Position numbers and translations under genes: made by a program. DNA of 64,000 nucleotides from Apostichopus japonicus (Eukaryota; Echinodermata; Holothuroidea; Aspidochirotida; Stichopodidae): positions 24,655,713-24,719,712 of the forward strand of contig NC_092574.1 of the NCBI RefSeq assembly GCF_037975245.1, in the 5' to 3' direction. The notes below the pieces were generated by a model. It had not been told where the DNA came from. It saw nothing but the letters and a program-made list of their open reading frames with translations, and ran no database searches. The first letter of the stretch is position 1, and each line of letters starts with the position of its first letter. This document shows, one piece after another, positions 40,160-53,938 of this stretch.

Positions 40160-43100
40160 TATTAAAAAATACTGATATTTTATGTTCGCTTTGGGAAAAT
40201 CATACCAAAAATAATCATGTATAAAATTGTTGCTATATTTATTCAATTTGATTGATAAAAACCTTTGTTTTTGTTAGTAAGTGATAGTTTATTCAAAATT
40301 CAGTGAATGTTATGTCTAAATTGGTTAATTCGTTAGTATCTATAACAGCAAACTCTTTTAAGACATCTAATCCACCAGAATAAAGATAAAATGTTTGTGT
40401 CTGCTCGTTTTAATATGAATTAACAAGGTCACACTGTTGTGTAAAATTATTCCATGTAAATGGCTATGTATCCTGCATTTCTGAATAAATGTATATTTAC
40501 AGAATTTTACAAATAAGAAACGTTACATGCAAATTAATGAGAAAATACGCAACATATTTTCAAATGTCATATTTTTCATGTACTTATACAATGCAAAAAC
40601 TAGGCCTTGGTTAACGGAACACATTTCAACGTAAAAGGGTAGATATCACTCATACATCTTTCATTTATCAGCTTTATTGGAGAAAAAGAGAAAAGTTATA
40701 TTTCCTTAATTACCCAAATGTTTCCTAGTCTCGTCCAGACGATGTCAACTATATATGAGAAAAAAATATGACATGACATAAACAACATTTGCCACTCAAA
40801 AATTGAACGCTTCTTTTCTTTTTTTTCTGCCTCCTGAGGATTTTTTTTTTTCAATTTTGAAGCTTAGTCATATGAAGAAGCTCATGTATGGCATGTTGAA
40901 GTTCCTTTCATATTTCTTCAAAATAACTACTTTAAGATTCCTCTACATTTGTCAGCTGTGTTATACTATGCATATCTTGCTCCGTTGTTTCTATTCTTAA
41001 CATTCAAGTGACTCTTATTCCCCGTGTTTCACATAATGCCTCACAATTGAATGAATAACATTAATGAATAACATTAATCCTCGATAATAACAACCATTGA
41101 CTCACTCGGGGATCGATACACAGCAATTAGAACTAGATGTGAGATCATTAACTTACAACGATTCCAGTAACAACTTTACAAGCCTATAATTTCAAATGTC
41201 AGATTGAGTAGGTTTTCAAGCTAATTGTCATGTTGTTTTTCTTTCCAATCATGAGTGCTTCTCTTCATACTATGAAGAGAAAGCTGCCAGGAGACATTGC
41301 TATGATCAAACACCGCCAAGATTACATGTCTATAACATGAAAGCGGAAAACGGCTGTCCAATTTGACGTATTTCCATATAAACTAACTAATTTGCGCAGA
41401 AACTTAACGGAGAGATTTCATGCTAGCCTTGTTATCCAACAGTCTCCAGTCCCAAGCTATTCCAATTATGGAGTTTAAATAAGTTCAGAAAGATCCCTGT
41501 GGCCTCAACCCGCATAACCTTCGCGTCAAAATAACCTTGCGTCAAAACTAAACGTGCGTCAAAAATCTCAGGTTCAGTACATTAAAGTCTGTTTACAATA
41601 TCATTGTGCTACGTATCATTGTGATAATCTCGGTCTTCTCACGTCTTATAGCTGACGAATATGATACATCTATAGTGATTTCTTGAGACGCCGTAACGCA
41701 TTTGGTGGATATTATTTCATATACAGAGAATATGGAAAATGGTAAAAAGAATGTGAATCCACGCAAAATTCACTGACCCTTCGGGTTTGAAATGTTAATT
41801 CGTAGTAAATCGTAACTAGGAGACGCCTTTTGATATGTACTTTTCACTTCTTACCATAATCTGTACCTTGAGGCCCCCCTCTTCCGTATAGCCGATCTGT
41901 ATAATTTATACATAACTGATCTCCTGTATCATATTTCAGTCCATTCTTATAAATCCACCTTAAGACAATTATTCAAGTTTGGGTTGTCTTTCGGTGATCA
42001 AATGAAGATCTACGCTTCATTTTACCATATCGCTTCCTTCTGCTTATTAACGGTTACAGCAACCATGAACTCACGTAGCCTGAGTCAAGCACCAGAACAG
42101 CTGATTGCATAGCCTAGTTCTCACGTGTCGATAATATCCCCAACACTTTGACAACCTACTTACATGTTTGCGACAGGTAGTCGGTAAACACGTTTTGTAT
42201 GGATTCGGGGTATAATGCACAGACTGTTTCCTGTGGGACAAGTCAAAACTAACTAAGCACATCAAATGTAGTACAGGTCACACAAATAGTTAAGATTTAA
42301 CAATGCGGTGCTTTATTCATGGTATAGCATGGATAACATCTACATCATCGAGGCATTCTGTATTGATGCTGTAAAGCATTGTGGAAAACTTTGAGAATTA
42401 CAATCCTCATTAGCTTCATAGTTAGGGTGGCATAATATCATTTTGATATTTGAAAAGAACCGCTCTACGAAGTATAATCAAAACCATTGATATAAGAATG
42501 ATTAACTTTGTTAAATATTTGGTACTGTTAACCTCTTGGTGAAATTTAATTATACCTAATCATAACTCACGGACCCATAACAAACTGCTGACTCTCCGGT
42601 TTTAAACATTGTTTATGGAAAGATCGTCCGTCCAAGAGCATATCATGTTTGCAGGGTAAGCGTCCCCATCCCCCTCCCCCAAACCCTGCACAAATCGTTA
42701 ATAGATTGAGTCAATGGAAGTGCGGGCGATGGCATTCTAATATTTTGCATCGATATCAGACAAAATAAGAGAAACTGCTTGATTGACACATTGCTAAGAT
42801 CCTTTGATCTTACTGCAACTTTGGGTGAGTAAATAACAAAGTAAGCCTAGATAGCAGCTTTGTCAGCTGTAAACATTCTGTAACATAGCTGTATATATAT
42901 ATATATATACCATTGATTTAGACTGCACCAGGGATGCGCTGGCATTAACCTAGTTGATCAGAGGCAGTTATTTTTGTCGTCGATAGGAAAAACCATGTCT
43001 ACAGGATCTACAACAACACAAATTGCAATTAAACAGTTATTTCCTCTAAGGCATATTTAACGTCTCGTTCCAAAGTATCTCAGAGGTGTTTTTAAGAAAA

Positions 43101-43520
43101 CCGAGAATCTTGTGGATTTCAAAGGTGATCCATCGTTATTAAGATTTCTGGCTAAAGTCTTAAGGGTTCATTAATTCAACAACTTGTTTTAGGTACCTTT
43201 ACAATAGGACGAACAGTAAGCACTGAGCTGCACGATACATTGATAATAATACACACCAGTGTGTACTTTTTCATTCTCAACAATATGATACACAAGCAAT
43301 CATTAATAATCGATTAAACCAATTATTTTATCACAAGTATGATCCAAAATTTGAATTATCTCAGCTACTCTTTATTGATCATTATTCATGTCCAATATGA
43401 TATCGACTGAGTATGTCACACGTGTTCAACAATTTACATTAACATTTGTGATAAGTAGGTGTTGCCTTCCTATGGATCCCAATTTTACATTGTGTTTTAT
43501 GCATTATAATGAGGGTGTGT
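40160..43520. other. No gene seen
   Basis: AT-rich. Contains a small repeat of GCGTCAAAA (three times, about 41523-41570), a 20-bp TA tract at 42891-42910 and no recognisable coding sequence. Confidence 0.5.
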
Positions 43521-43530
43521 GTACTGACAC

Positions 43531-43566
43531 ATTCTCACCTGAATCACCTGAAGCTTGTTTTATATA

Positions 43567-43613
<47 letters not shown>

Positions 43614-43636
43614 CAAGCTTCAGGTGATCCAGGTGA

Positions 43637-43682
<46 letters not shown>

Positions 43683-43700
43683 TCTCACCTGAATCACATG
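43531..43700. repeat. Triple-arm foldback with two (TA)n loops
   Basis: An arm reading TTCTCACCTGAATCACCTGA then AGCTTGTTT (43532-43560) is followed by ~47 bp of TA, its reverse complement (43611-43640), ~40 bp of TA, and a third partial arm in the first orientation (43682-43700, with one change, ACATG for ACCTG). Either stem can form with a TA loop. The arrangement mirrors the hairpin plus TA tract at 3625-3892. Confidence 0.88.
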
Positions 43701-43960
43701 ACAAACTGGTGATTATTTATAAATATATCAATTTAAATCAGACCATCAATATGTTGCATTAACAACCCAGTGCATGTGAAATGCATGTGAGAGGTCTTTT
43801 TTAGCACATGTTAATAACAGTTCGAGTATAGGGTTTCCTCTCAAGGATGCATGTTCTTTCAGGTGCTATGTGAATCATAAACAGAACGGAACAGTGCTAC
43901 TGGTCATCTTCTTCTTAAATCGATTGCCGTCGATCTTAGCAAACACTCACGCACACATAC
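43701..43960. other. Short spacer, nothing recognised
   Basis: About 260 bp without features, ending in a CA-rich run that leads into the next element. Confidence 0.5.
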
Positions 43961-43967
43961 ACACATG

Positions 43968-44141
43968 TTTGTATTACATTCAGACCGAGGACCCCATTGT
44001 ATTTTCCATTGTTCAAATCCATGTACCCTAACCCTAACAATACCCCATACAATAGAATTCTTCCGAGGACGTGGTGATTCTTTAGAAATCACAACCGAGG
44101 ACCTGAAATTCTTTTGTTCAAGTCCTCAGTCAGAATACAAA
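43968..44141. mobile_element. Small MITE-like element inside CA repeats
   Basis: The left end is TTTGTATTACATTCAGACCG then AGGACC. The right end on the - strand is TTTGTATTCTGACTGAGGAC. These form diverged inverted ends over about 24 bp. CACACATACACACATG precedes it and ACAAACGCACACGCGCACAC follows, so it is embedded in CA-type microsatellite. Inner phrases TTGTTCAAATCC and TTGTTCAAGTCC lie in direct orientation. No coding capacity. Confidence 0.55.
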
Positions 44142-44144
44142 ACA

Positions 44145-46450
44145 AACGCACACGCGCACACACACACGAAATGTTTATGGTGTAAACACGTACTCTATAT
44201 ATAATCAGATGGCACAACTGAAAAACAATGCTCTTCCCAGAAGTATTAGTCCACACATGGAAACAAATAGTCTTAAAAGTGATAAAACTTTCGACAAAGG
44301 AATGAGAACATTTACGATAATTGCCTAAGTGCAAGGTGTATTCCAATAGCACTTTCCGGGAGGAAATGACCTTTTACAAATCGATAAAAGTTGATGGATT
44401 ATCTAGTACACTGCATGGCTGTAAGTCCCCACCTGTGCAGGTTATCCCGATCATGCTTTTTATTGGGAAAGGATACCGACTTGTGCGGTCTCAAATAACA
44501 CATTAAGAGGAATTCAGTCTCGTCTGCTAGACACTGTGAAATATTATATAGGATACTGGTAAATAAAGTAGGGTAGTTCAAGATCATTGCGCTATGTGTG
44601 GGAGTCGTAGGGCCTAATTGAGCAACATCTTTCACAGAAAACGATTACCACCCAAAGAATGATTATATCTTGCTGTCTCGCTGCTCTGATTATATGTTTT
44701 GGTTATGAAATAGTTCAGGACTCCAATAACATCGACCATAAAAAAAGAAGAATACATTGGAATGTCACCACCTGGTGCGGACATACGTTAATATTTGGTT
44801 TCATTATATTAATTTCCAGGTAGACCTCATCAGTATAAACGTTGTTGACAACGTACATACTTTGAACTTGTCTCTTTGTTACATTTTACATAAGTAAGAC
44901 CACAGTCTTCGAGTAAACCGCTTTGGATAACGATGAGTTACATTTTTTTCTTAACTATGTAATCTACATATTTACATTATTCGATGAAACTCATGCATGG
45001 GGTTTGTTTTCTCCCGAGTAAGAGGTACTTAGTAACGACCTTCTATGTTTATAAATTAGTAATGAAGTACGTGACTCTATACCAGTTATATGTGACATTC
45101 TTAATTAGCTCAACACACCAAAGGACGGCACCGGTGTGTATAAAGTTGTATACAACATATCTCATATCTTCTGCAAGTGATTATCAATCTGATGTGAAGA
45201 CAGTTGTTGATACTTGTCTGTGATATCAGGAATCGACGCCACCCACAATACCACAAGGCAGCAAATAACAAATCATCAACAACATTAAATATTAATCCAC
45301 TATTTGCATCAAGAAATTATGTTCTCGAATCTAACGGTGACAATGAAATAGTTATAAGCGTATGTCTTTAATATTAATAATAACGACCGCCGAATCGTAT
45401 ATTTCAATATGTTTCTGCTCAACTAAATGACAAAGGAAATCTTAAGAGAAATTCATGGTAAAATGAAGCATATTTTATTAAAAAAAAGAAATAAAAATGA
45501 AATTAAAGATGAGAGGAGCATTCGTCTATCTTACTATAAAACCGAAATTAAACAGCCTATAGCATATCGTAAAAACAAGGAAATTGAAACATTCGTCTAG
45601 CCCAACTTCTTCTAGATCTTATGGAGTTTGTGACATTTGTGTGCCTTTCCTTTATGACTTTCAACCAATATAGCAATATAGTCGTTATACTGTGATTGCA
45701 ATATGTAAAGATATGAGGAACTATGGTAACCATGGAGATGACCAAATATAGAAACCCAAATGGCTTATAAACAGGGGATTTATTATAGTAATTTTGCAGA
45801 TCTACGGATCCATTTGTGCTCATCAAGGGACATTTCATGCCAACGTTTGATTAGGAAGACTCGTTCACGAGGTAATAAAGGCATCTGATGGAAAGATAAG
45901 TATTGTATATGAATTAGCCGAGGGGATGTATAGGAAAAATGAATAATAGAGACATATACAATATATTATATCCTTAGAATATATCCGTAGAGTATTTATA
46001 TCTTTTAACAGCCTTAGAATATACGCGAAATTGGAAACTCATCTGTCTTATGAAATGGTACAACATATTCCGCATGCATGCTACCGTTTTGTATGTGGCC
46101 GTTGTAAGTTGGCACCATATTGACTAATCACATGTATATATATGCCCAACAGGTAGAATAATATAGGTTGCGCTATTGTTGAATTTCAGTTAAAGTTCAA
46201 ACACAAATGAAACGATATGAACTGGCGTTACTTGAAGTGAGGAGGTAGGATAGATCTATAGAGATCCAACAGAAAGAGCGGTTGTAATATAATAGAAAGA
46301 CTGTCGGTACTTCCACAATCGACTGGTAATTCTCCTTCTCTGTATCTCGCATTACTCTCCCTTCTTTATGCACCAAAGAGCAAGGTTATAATATGCTGTA
46401 ATCTCTCTTTGTTTGTGTATATAAGAATATGTTAATGCTCGCGTACCTTA
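44145..46450. other. No gene seen
   Basis: Short frames only. Includes the end of the CA-rich tract (about 44147-44167). Confidence 0.5.
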
Positions 46451-46454
46451 AATA

Positions 46455-46833
46455 TGGTTGCGATGCCCCTGGAACTCAATGACGTACCTTAACACTTTAA
46501 GCAATAGTTTGCGATGTCCCTGAAACTCAATTACGTAGCTAAACACTTTAAGTATAGTATTTTGCGTACCCCTGAAACTAAATTACGAACTATTACACTT
46601 CAAGCAATAGTTTACGATGCCCCTGGAACTCAATTACGAACCTCAATGCTTTAAGCAATAGCTGCGATGCCCCTGGAACTCAATTACGAACCTTAACATT
46701 TCAAGCAATAGTTAGCGATACCCCTGGAACTAAATTACGAACTATTACACTTTAAGCAATAGTTAGCGATGCCCCTGGAACTCAATTACGAACCTTCATA
46801 CTAAACACTTTAAGCAACAGTTAGTGGGCTTTC
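46455..46833 (+). repeat. Tandem minisatellite, ~54-bp unit, seven copies
   Basis: The consensus unit reads GCGATGCCCCTGGAACTCAA, TTACGAACCTTAACACTTTA, AGCAATAGTTA. Copies differ by scattered substitutions (CTGAAACTAAATTACGAACTATTAC variants alternate with CTGGAACTCAATTACGAACCTTAAC). No open frame runs through all the units. Confidence 0.93.
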
Positions 46834-46839
46834 CATTTC

Positions 46840-48180
46840 ATCGTTTACATTACACAAATTTTGCAAGTCTCTTTTATGGTTCTTTATAATCCCCCCCCCC
46901 CCCCCTTCCAAAAAATACCCGTCCTTGCCGTTACAATGCAATAACGGTTCATATCCACATCAACGTAGTGCTAAGAAAAGGTCATGTGACGAAGAGTTTA
47001 AGAGATATGATGGTCTTATATGAAAACAATTATCAGTGCCAAAAACCCTTCAGGATATTCGCAGTTCACTGATCGGTGGTGAATGAGACCACTTTCGGCA
47101 TAAGAAAGTGGACCAAATTCGTACATACTTTAATCAGTCTGAGGATTTTTGATTGCTTAGCACACATGCATCTGTAGAGCGGCAAATAGGGTACCCTATA
47201 TATAGGGTACCCTGATATGTGGAAAGAAAATGAATACGTGACGTAATCATTTTTGTTGTTGTGTACAACTTTTGACTGATTTGATTGTTGGATCTATATA
47301 CATGCAACGTTACCTTAATACTTTAAAATATTATTGAAGTATATAGGGAAAGGTTAGGACTAAATACAAAATATTCAAATTGCAAACTTTTAGCGCTGCA
47401 TTTTGAATGTGTTTCTATATACGATTAAATACGTAAATACGCAAACCGCTCACATTGTGCGCTCCGTACGTACGATAGATAAAACCCGAACTTAGTATGC
47501 TATTAATCATTGAACGACAAAAGCGAAGGGGCATATCTTCATGGCTTTAACGCCTCCCTGAAACTGTTGTGGAATACATCACTTTCCACTCAATTTATTA
47601 TTCACTTTGAATCCAAGCAGTTGCAAGGTGCATGCAATTACTAGTGGCATTATGTGCAATGATGTGGCATTTATTTGCTCTTTCGTTCAATTTCTCTAGG
47701 CAATCGCTAGTCACGTAGGATTAATTTACTATTCTCGCTAAGGAAAAATGTGGGGCGGTCACACAAACACATTTCTTAGAAATTCACTTCTCCGGTAATT
47801 TTCGATATTTTTATCCGAGTAATCAAGTTATTGCAGTTTGCTATATTTACTCGGAAGAGGTGATTTTTTCCATTCTTGTATAGACAAAAAAAAAACTGCG
47901 TAGTAATCGATGAAAGCTCGCAAATGATGATAACACATCTGCTAGTGTAACATAAGACAGCCAATTAATTACTAATTAGTCACTAATTTGCAGAGAAATT
48001 TAAAACCCCTGTGTAACTGTGACATCAAATACTAACAAAAATGGCAACACCTTGATAAATTGAACAAGACCTAATTAAGCTTTGCCAGGAAGTTGATTTG
48101 ATTTAAGAAAGTTAGGTAACAATGATATTGACTGTAGTCACTTTTAGATACTTTTAGTTCTCACTATATTATACTTTCTT
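46840..48180. other. No gene seen; one perfect 26-bp palindrome
   Basis: Contains a C-homopolymer (about 46891-46905). A perfect palindrome at 47188-47213 is built from two GGGTACCC blocks around TATATA. No coding signal. Confidence 0.5.
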
Positions 48181-48191
48181 AAAGTTAAATA

Positions 48192-48380
<189 letters not shown>

Positions 48381-48389
48381 TTTTACATA

Positions 48390-51235
48390 CTATCTTATTC
48401 CAAAAGGATGTTCCTCTGTCAATTGAAGAAGTTGATTGTGTCAGGAAACGGGTCGTCAATTGCCTGTATTGCAAAGTGAAGGGCATATGATCAACAAACA
48501 GTGTCAAATGTTTGTACGTTTAGTGACAATTCAAAAATGTAGTTGCTAGGCAACATAAGAGTATACTGTCATCATCATCATCATCATGTTAATGAAGAAG
48601 CCGATTCAGTATTTGACTAATTTACTAAAAAGTCATACATTTTGTGCAATACAGTAAACGCCCTGTTAATATATTGAAACGATGCAATGCGGCTAAGTTG
48701 CATATTAACGATTGATTTAAATTGTTAGTATATTTTATATATAACTTATAATATATCATTAAAAGCACACAGGGATGAGGGTTTAGTAAAAAAGACCGTG
48801 TAAGTTTCCCTAATTGGAAATTGCAGCATTATGATAATAACATGGATGATATTGTTATTTCCCCTGAGCCTTGACCAAGCGTGATCACGAAAGACAATGG
48901 CTAGAGTACTACAACATTGATTTTAGAAATATAATATCGAAAGTATTGAATTTTTACCGTCAAAAATAGTTTACTTTGTGGAACCTGCCTCAGTTAATAT
49001 CCGTTACCTTTTCCTCTGTCATTTTGATTCCCAAAATGAAATGTCTACTTAAGTTGTATCACTTGAAGTTGATGCTGAAATGCGACCTGCATTTGTGCAG
49101 TCCTAATCAAATGTCCCCCCCCCCCCCGCCCCCTAGAGTTAGTGTCTGACTTGTTTAGGCGCTTGAACTATCAGGCTCATCATGGCTCGTGTATCTCATA
49201 AAGAAAGCTCGACCATTGTGCTTTGAGATTAGAAGTTATTAATGTTTGCTTCTCATGTGCGCAACTCGTCGATTAAAACTAGACATTTTTAACTGCATTG
49301 AAATAAGAATTACGGATTTCATTGACAGCGTTAAACCGAGCAACCGTGTTCATACAACGCTGAGACAATCTGCTAAGTCTGGGTGCTAATCTGCTAGTCA
49401 CGTTGATGTTATAAGCATGTTACCAGGTTTACCTCAAGTTCAAGGCAATTGTTTATGAACATATGATCACAAAATATTTTAATCGTGATTAAGTAACTGA
49501 TGCCAAGTACATGTTCGTAGCCTGCGGGAGGGGTTGGTGGTGGTGGTGGGGGGGGGGGGGGTTGGGCAAGCCCCAGGGATTTCCACTTCCTTCAGTAACG
49601 GTAGGCCTACGACAATGTAAACGACTGGAGAGTATGTGATGTTTTCAGATAATTTTAGCGAAATGTTCATATCATTTCTTCTGATTTCATTCAAGATTCT
49701 AGGCACGTATTGTAGGAATGACCTATCAGTTTCACTGTTAGCCCCTATAGCAGTGCCCCAAGTGTTAACTAGGAATATTGAGGTTCACTCAGCTCACCCC
49801 CCCCCCCCCTCCCTAGTAGGTTACTTGTTGGCATGCAAACAAATAATGATAACACAAAACCTAATATGTAATTTACATCTAGAGACTCCCATTTGGCTAC
49901 CCCTCGGCATATATAGGCTGCGGCTAACATGAGAATTCCCTAGAGTGCTTTGTATCTTCAATGACCTATGTAAAACAATGAATATAGCAGACATTATAAA
50001 GTAAGGCAAAGTCCTATTTTCCCCCACAAAGTGATTTTACCGAATAACAATTTTCTACTTAAGGTGTTGTTTTTGGAAGAGTAAATTTCTAAAATGTGAG
50101 ATCTCAAAATAAGGAATATTTAGATGTACCTATTCGGCATTCTGGGAGGCATTTTTTGGAATATTAATTCTTGCTACGGTACGCGCCTTGGATAGAGTCA
50201 TCATTGTCCCTTTTATGAAATGGCCCACCCATTAAAATGTTTTAAAATGACCCTGGTAAATACACACATCAAAGCATCCCTGATGTAACATTTGAACGGC
50301 ACATAATGTTTCTGGATGTTCTTCAACTGCCCCTAGCGATCCTACCCAACCTAAGGCCCTGAAAGTACTTTTACTTTATAGGTTGTAAACTGTTTCCGAT
50401 AAAGTGACTGTGCCCAGATACCCTATAGTGCATTTTAATGTACATATATTACCACATTTGTGCATGTTGTAAATATTTGTATAACAAGATGAGTTTATTC
50501 GTGTGTGCAATGTTTAAGAATGTTTCCGTTTTTTGGTTGAAGTTTCCAATTAATTTTCATGATAAAGACCTACGTTACACCCGGATGTTAAATATGTAAG
50601 TCTTTCTTAATTTAAGTCTAATAACTTGTCAGATGTGAGTATTGTTAAAATATGTTTATGACTGACATATCAATTCAGGTATACAACAGAAGCAAAGTTG
50701 AAGATTTCTTGATGTGGGTCCTCATCCTGGGCTCCCGCTGGGCCTTCGCCCTTGGACGCAGTCAGGAGCCATTAGGCGGGACCATGGACACCACCCGATA
50801 TAAAGGCTTTGCGCCAAGCCGGTCGCCTTCAGTTTTATTCATATTCAGTCATTTATTCCCCCCCCCCCCCTCCACTTTCCAACTGGGATTGACGCCACTG
50901 TGTCTGGCCCTCATGAGCCGATCATTATCTAGAGACGTTTAAAACAAAATAGGAGATAAAAGACGTTTAATGTTGTTATATACAGCGCTCTGGGGTTAAG
51001 ACGGCAATCAAACCTGTGCACATATCTTCTGAAATTATTTGATCTGATTTACGCTGCTTCTGCGAAGTGCAAAGCTTCATCGTTATGAGCGAGCCACCTA
51101 CATAACAATGCAGTTGTGGAAATAACTTGAGAAGTTTCTTAACCAACAATGCATTTATAGTTAGTAACCTGAGACTATATCACATGTTGAAATCTTTGGA
51201 ATGAAATAGATCAGCCCACTGATATTGGTTAAAGT
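48390..51235. other. No gene seen; several homopolymer tracts
   Basis: C or G runs of 10-14 bases occur near 49115, 49548, 49798 and 50859. A GC-richer patch at about 50710-50830 has an open frame but no recognisable motif. Confidence 0.45.
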
Positions 51236-51240
51236 ACCTT

Positions 51241-52290
51241 ATTCCCACTGAGGAAAATGAGGTTATCAAAAGAATGTCTTCTCTGCGAAATTTGAAAAGC
51301 CCTGGGTTTAATCAGATGCTACTGCACGCGTTGTCTCTCATGTTTTTAATATATCTATAGAGAGCGGCATCTCCCCCCCCCCCCCTCCAAAGAAAAACCA
51401 ACCAAAGTAAAAAATCTGGAATTTGTTAAAGTGGTTCCAATTTTCAAAGATGGTGATTCTAGTTTAATAAAAAAAAAATGCAGACCTATTTCTGTACGAC
51501 CTGTCCTTTCTAAAGTTTTTGAAAGGTTAATGCATAACATAATTAGTAGTTTTCTCACCAAATACAATATCCTTAACAAAAATCAATATGGCTTCCGTGA
51601 GAACCACTCAACACATATGTGGCAGTTGCTAACCTTGATAAGATTGATAAGGTTACTTCTGCCCTGAATAAGAGGCTCAATGCCATTGGTGTCTTTTAAG
51701 ATTTATCTGAGCCGTTTAATTTATCTTAAAAACCAAAATCTCATGGCTTTAGAGGTCAAATGTGTGACATGCGTTAGTGGCTATCCAAGAAATCGTTTGC
51801 AATATGTTGATTTTAGTTCCAACAATTCCAATCTATAGAATTTTGCATGTAGAATTTTGCGAGGATCTAGTTTTTGACCTCTTTTATTTATCATCTACAT
51901 GAATGATATCGTTGCAGTATTCAAGATGTTACATTTTTACTCTATTTGCAGAACGGTACAAATACCCTGTACGAACATATTCACTTCGCAGCTATTGAAC
52001 TCTGCTCTTTTAGCATATATGGTAGTACAATACATAGTAATAAGCTGTCCTTCGTTTGTGAATTTCTTTATTTCATTTCATACAAGGAAAATATAAGAAG
52101 CTAACAAATGTTAATATAGAAATGAATAATGCTGAAATCATAAAGTCACGCAAACAAAGCTATTTGGAGGTACTGTCCTTGAATTTATACAATGGACTTT
52201 TCATATTAATAACGTTTGTAATAAAGTAGCATATATGCCTGTAGGCATTATCAAAAGACTATGTAATTTGCTTCAAACTAGAATTCACAA
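51241..52290 (+). pseudogene. Decayed non-LTR retrotransposon reverse transcriptase
   Basis: Pieces of a LINE reverse transcriptase follow one another in order. They are …LRNLKSPGFNQ (51280-51320), VVPIFKDGD then RPISVRPVLSKVFERLM and NILNKNQYGFRENHST (51430-51620), a remnant of ALNKRLNAIGVF-DLS (about 51655-51710), then …FIYHLHE (about 51885-51905). Near the end is INNVCNKVAYMPVGIIKRLCN (about 52190-52270). The RPISVLP / LSKVFER / NQYGFR-x-x-HST blocks are classic for Jockey/CR1-like LINEs. The YADD catalytic stretch is not recognisable. Several frameshifts and stops show it is dead. A C-homopolymer (51369-51386) interrupts it near the start, and a TA microsatellite follows at 52345. Confidence 0.85.
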
Positions 52291-52342
52291 TATTATTTCT
52301 TTTTGTAAAAGTGTATGTAGTTTATATATGTAAGTATATTTA

Positions 52343-52344
<2 letters not shown>

Positions 52345-52379
<35 letters not shown>

Positions 52380-52427
52380 TATATATATATAGATATATAT
52401 ATATATATATAGATATATATATGTATA

Positions 52428-52472
<45 letters not shown>
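52345..52472. repeat. (TA)n microsatellite
   Basis: About 128 bp of TA dinucleotide with a few GATA and GTATA interruptions. More TA-rich sequence follows to 52570. Confidence 0.97.
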
Positions 52473-52476
<4 letters not shown>

Positions 52477-52574
52477 CGTAATTCCACTGTAGGCGATATA
52501 CATAAATATATATATATAATATTTATATACATAAATATATATATCTATAATATAAATATAAATATATATGTAGA

Positions 52575-53935
52575 AAGGTAGATAGATATAGAACTAGATA
52601 TAATTTTATTGTTAAAATTCTAGGCATCAGCGAACAAAACGGAATAACTAGTAGCTAGTTAGTATTTATTTAAAATAGCGAGTCCGTAGACTCGACACAC
52701 CATAACTGTAATGTCATAATGTACTTGTGTACTGTAATGTCATACACCATTTTTATCCTCTCCTTTTCCATACTCACGAATGTCAACAATTGAATCAACT
52801 TGTAAACATTCTTCGGTTTTTCAGAAATTGTTCTATATTTGGACAAATGAATTGGCCCTCGTTAATTCCGCTTCAATCGTCGTTTTTCGACGTGTATATA
52901 TTAGTTCAGAGTCCGTACCACACTACAGACGTCAATGTACCTTCATTAGGGATATTTATATCAACCAAAGCTCTTTAATTGAGGTGGTATAGACGATACC
53001 GCTTTTCGGAAAGACAATCTTTATTTAAACCCAGCTCTCAGCTTATCTTAACCGTTATGCTAAGAAGATGATATAAAAACACACTTCTCTTTTCGAACTG
53101 GACTATTTATCAGTCTCCGATTAATCAGGGGAAACGACCCCACAGCGAATTGTTTATGGAGAATGATGATTCCCTCTGTTTAATTTGTTTGAAATTAAAT
53201 TCTAGTCCTCCAATTGACTGAATGGCTTAAGGCGTTGTGTCCTGTTTTGTAAGCTGTTTGTGTACCCAGGGTGATTAAATCTTTTCCACTCAAAATAAAT
53301 TTAATCGCGTATCTATTTGTCCTAGAAGGATATTACCGACCCAGATAAAGTAAATCCTTTACATAGAAGACTGTAAGAGAAGAGAAGGCGATATGTAATC
53401 ACATCAGGATCAAATGATACGTTGATAATAGCAGAGTAATAGCTCTAACTGGTACAATTTAAGGGATATCATGTTTGCTTTCTTTCTTTTCGAGTCCTGT
53501 CGATTACATGACGCGTGCGAGATTCCTGCACTATACGTCACTGATTAATCTCCTCGGTCAGCTAAAGTTTGAGATATTTAAAGGTGATAGGTCGTTTTCC
53601 ATCGAGAAATCAGTTGCACGTGACTTATATACTCTGTACGAGAGCGAGCTTCATTATGCGTTTATGATCGGAGAAGCTGTACAAGTTTTGTGATTGTTTC
53701 AATACATGCAAATGGATTACCCATTTTAGTAGGCAATATTATCCATGAGACAATACCGACTACACGTTTGAATTTCAAAGAAAAAGATGATATTTTGCGC
53801 TGATGATAGCGGAATATGCTAATTGTCCTGTTGGGTTTGCATTCAGTTTCTATTACATAGTCGTAAATTTCATATAGTTGCACACTGGCAACAAAATGTT
53901 TTATTTTACACACAAAAACTAAACTAGTCAATATT
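52575..53935. other. No gene seen
   Basis: Short frames only, with no repeat or element recognised before the TTAGTC-type element. Confidence 0.45.
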
Positions 53936-53938
53936 GCC

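Noticed and set aside
44028-44040. TAACCCTAACAATACC resembling telomere repeat
   Set aside because: Fewer than two repeat units, and it is inside a MITE-like element.
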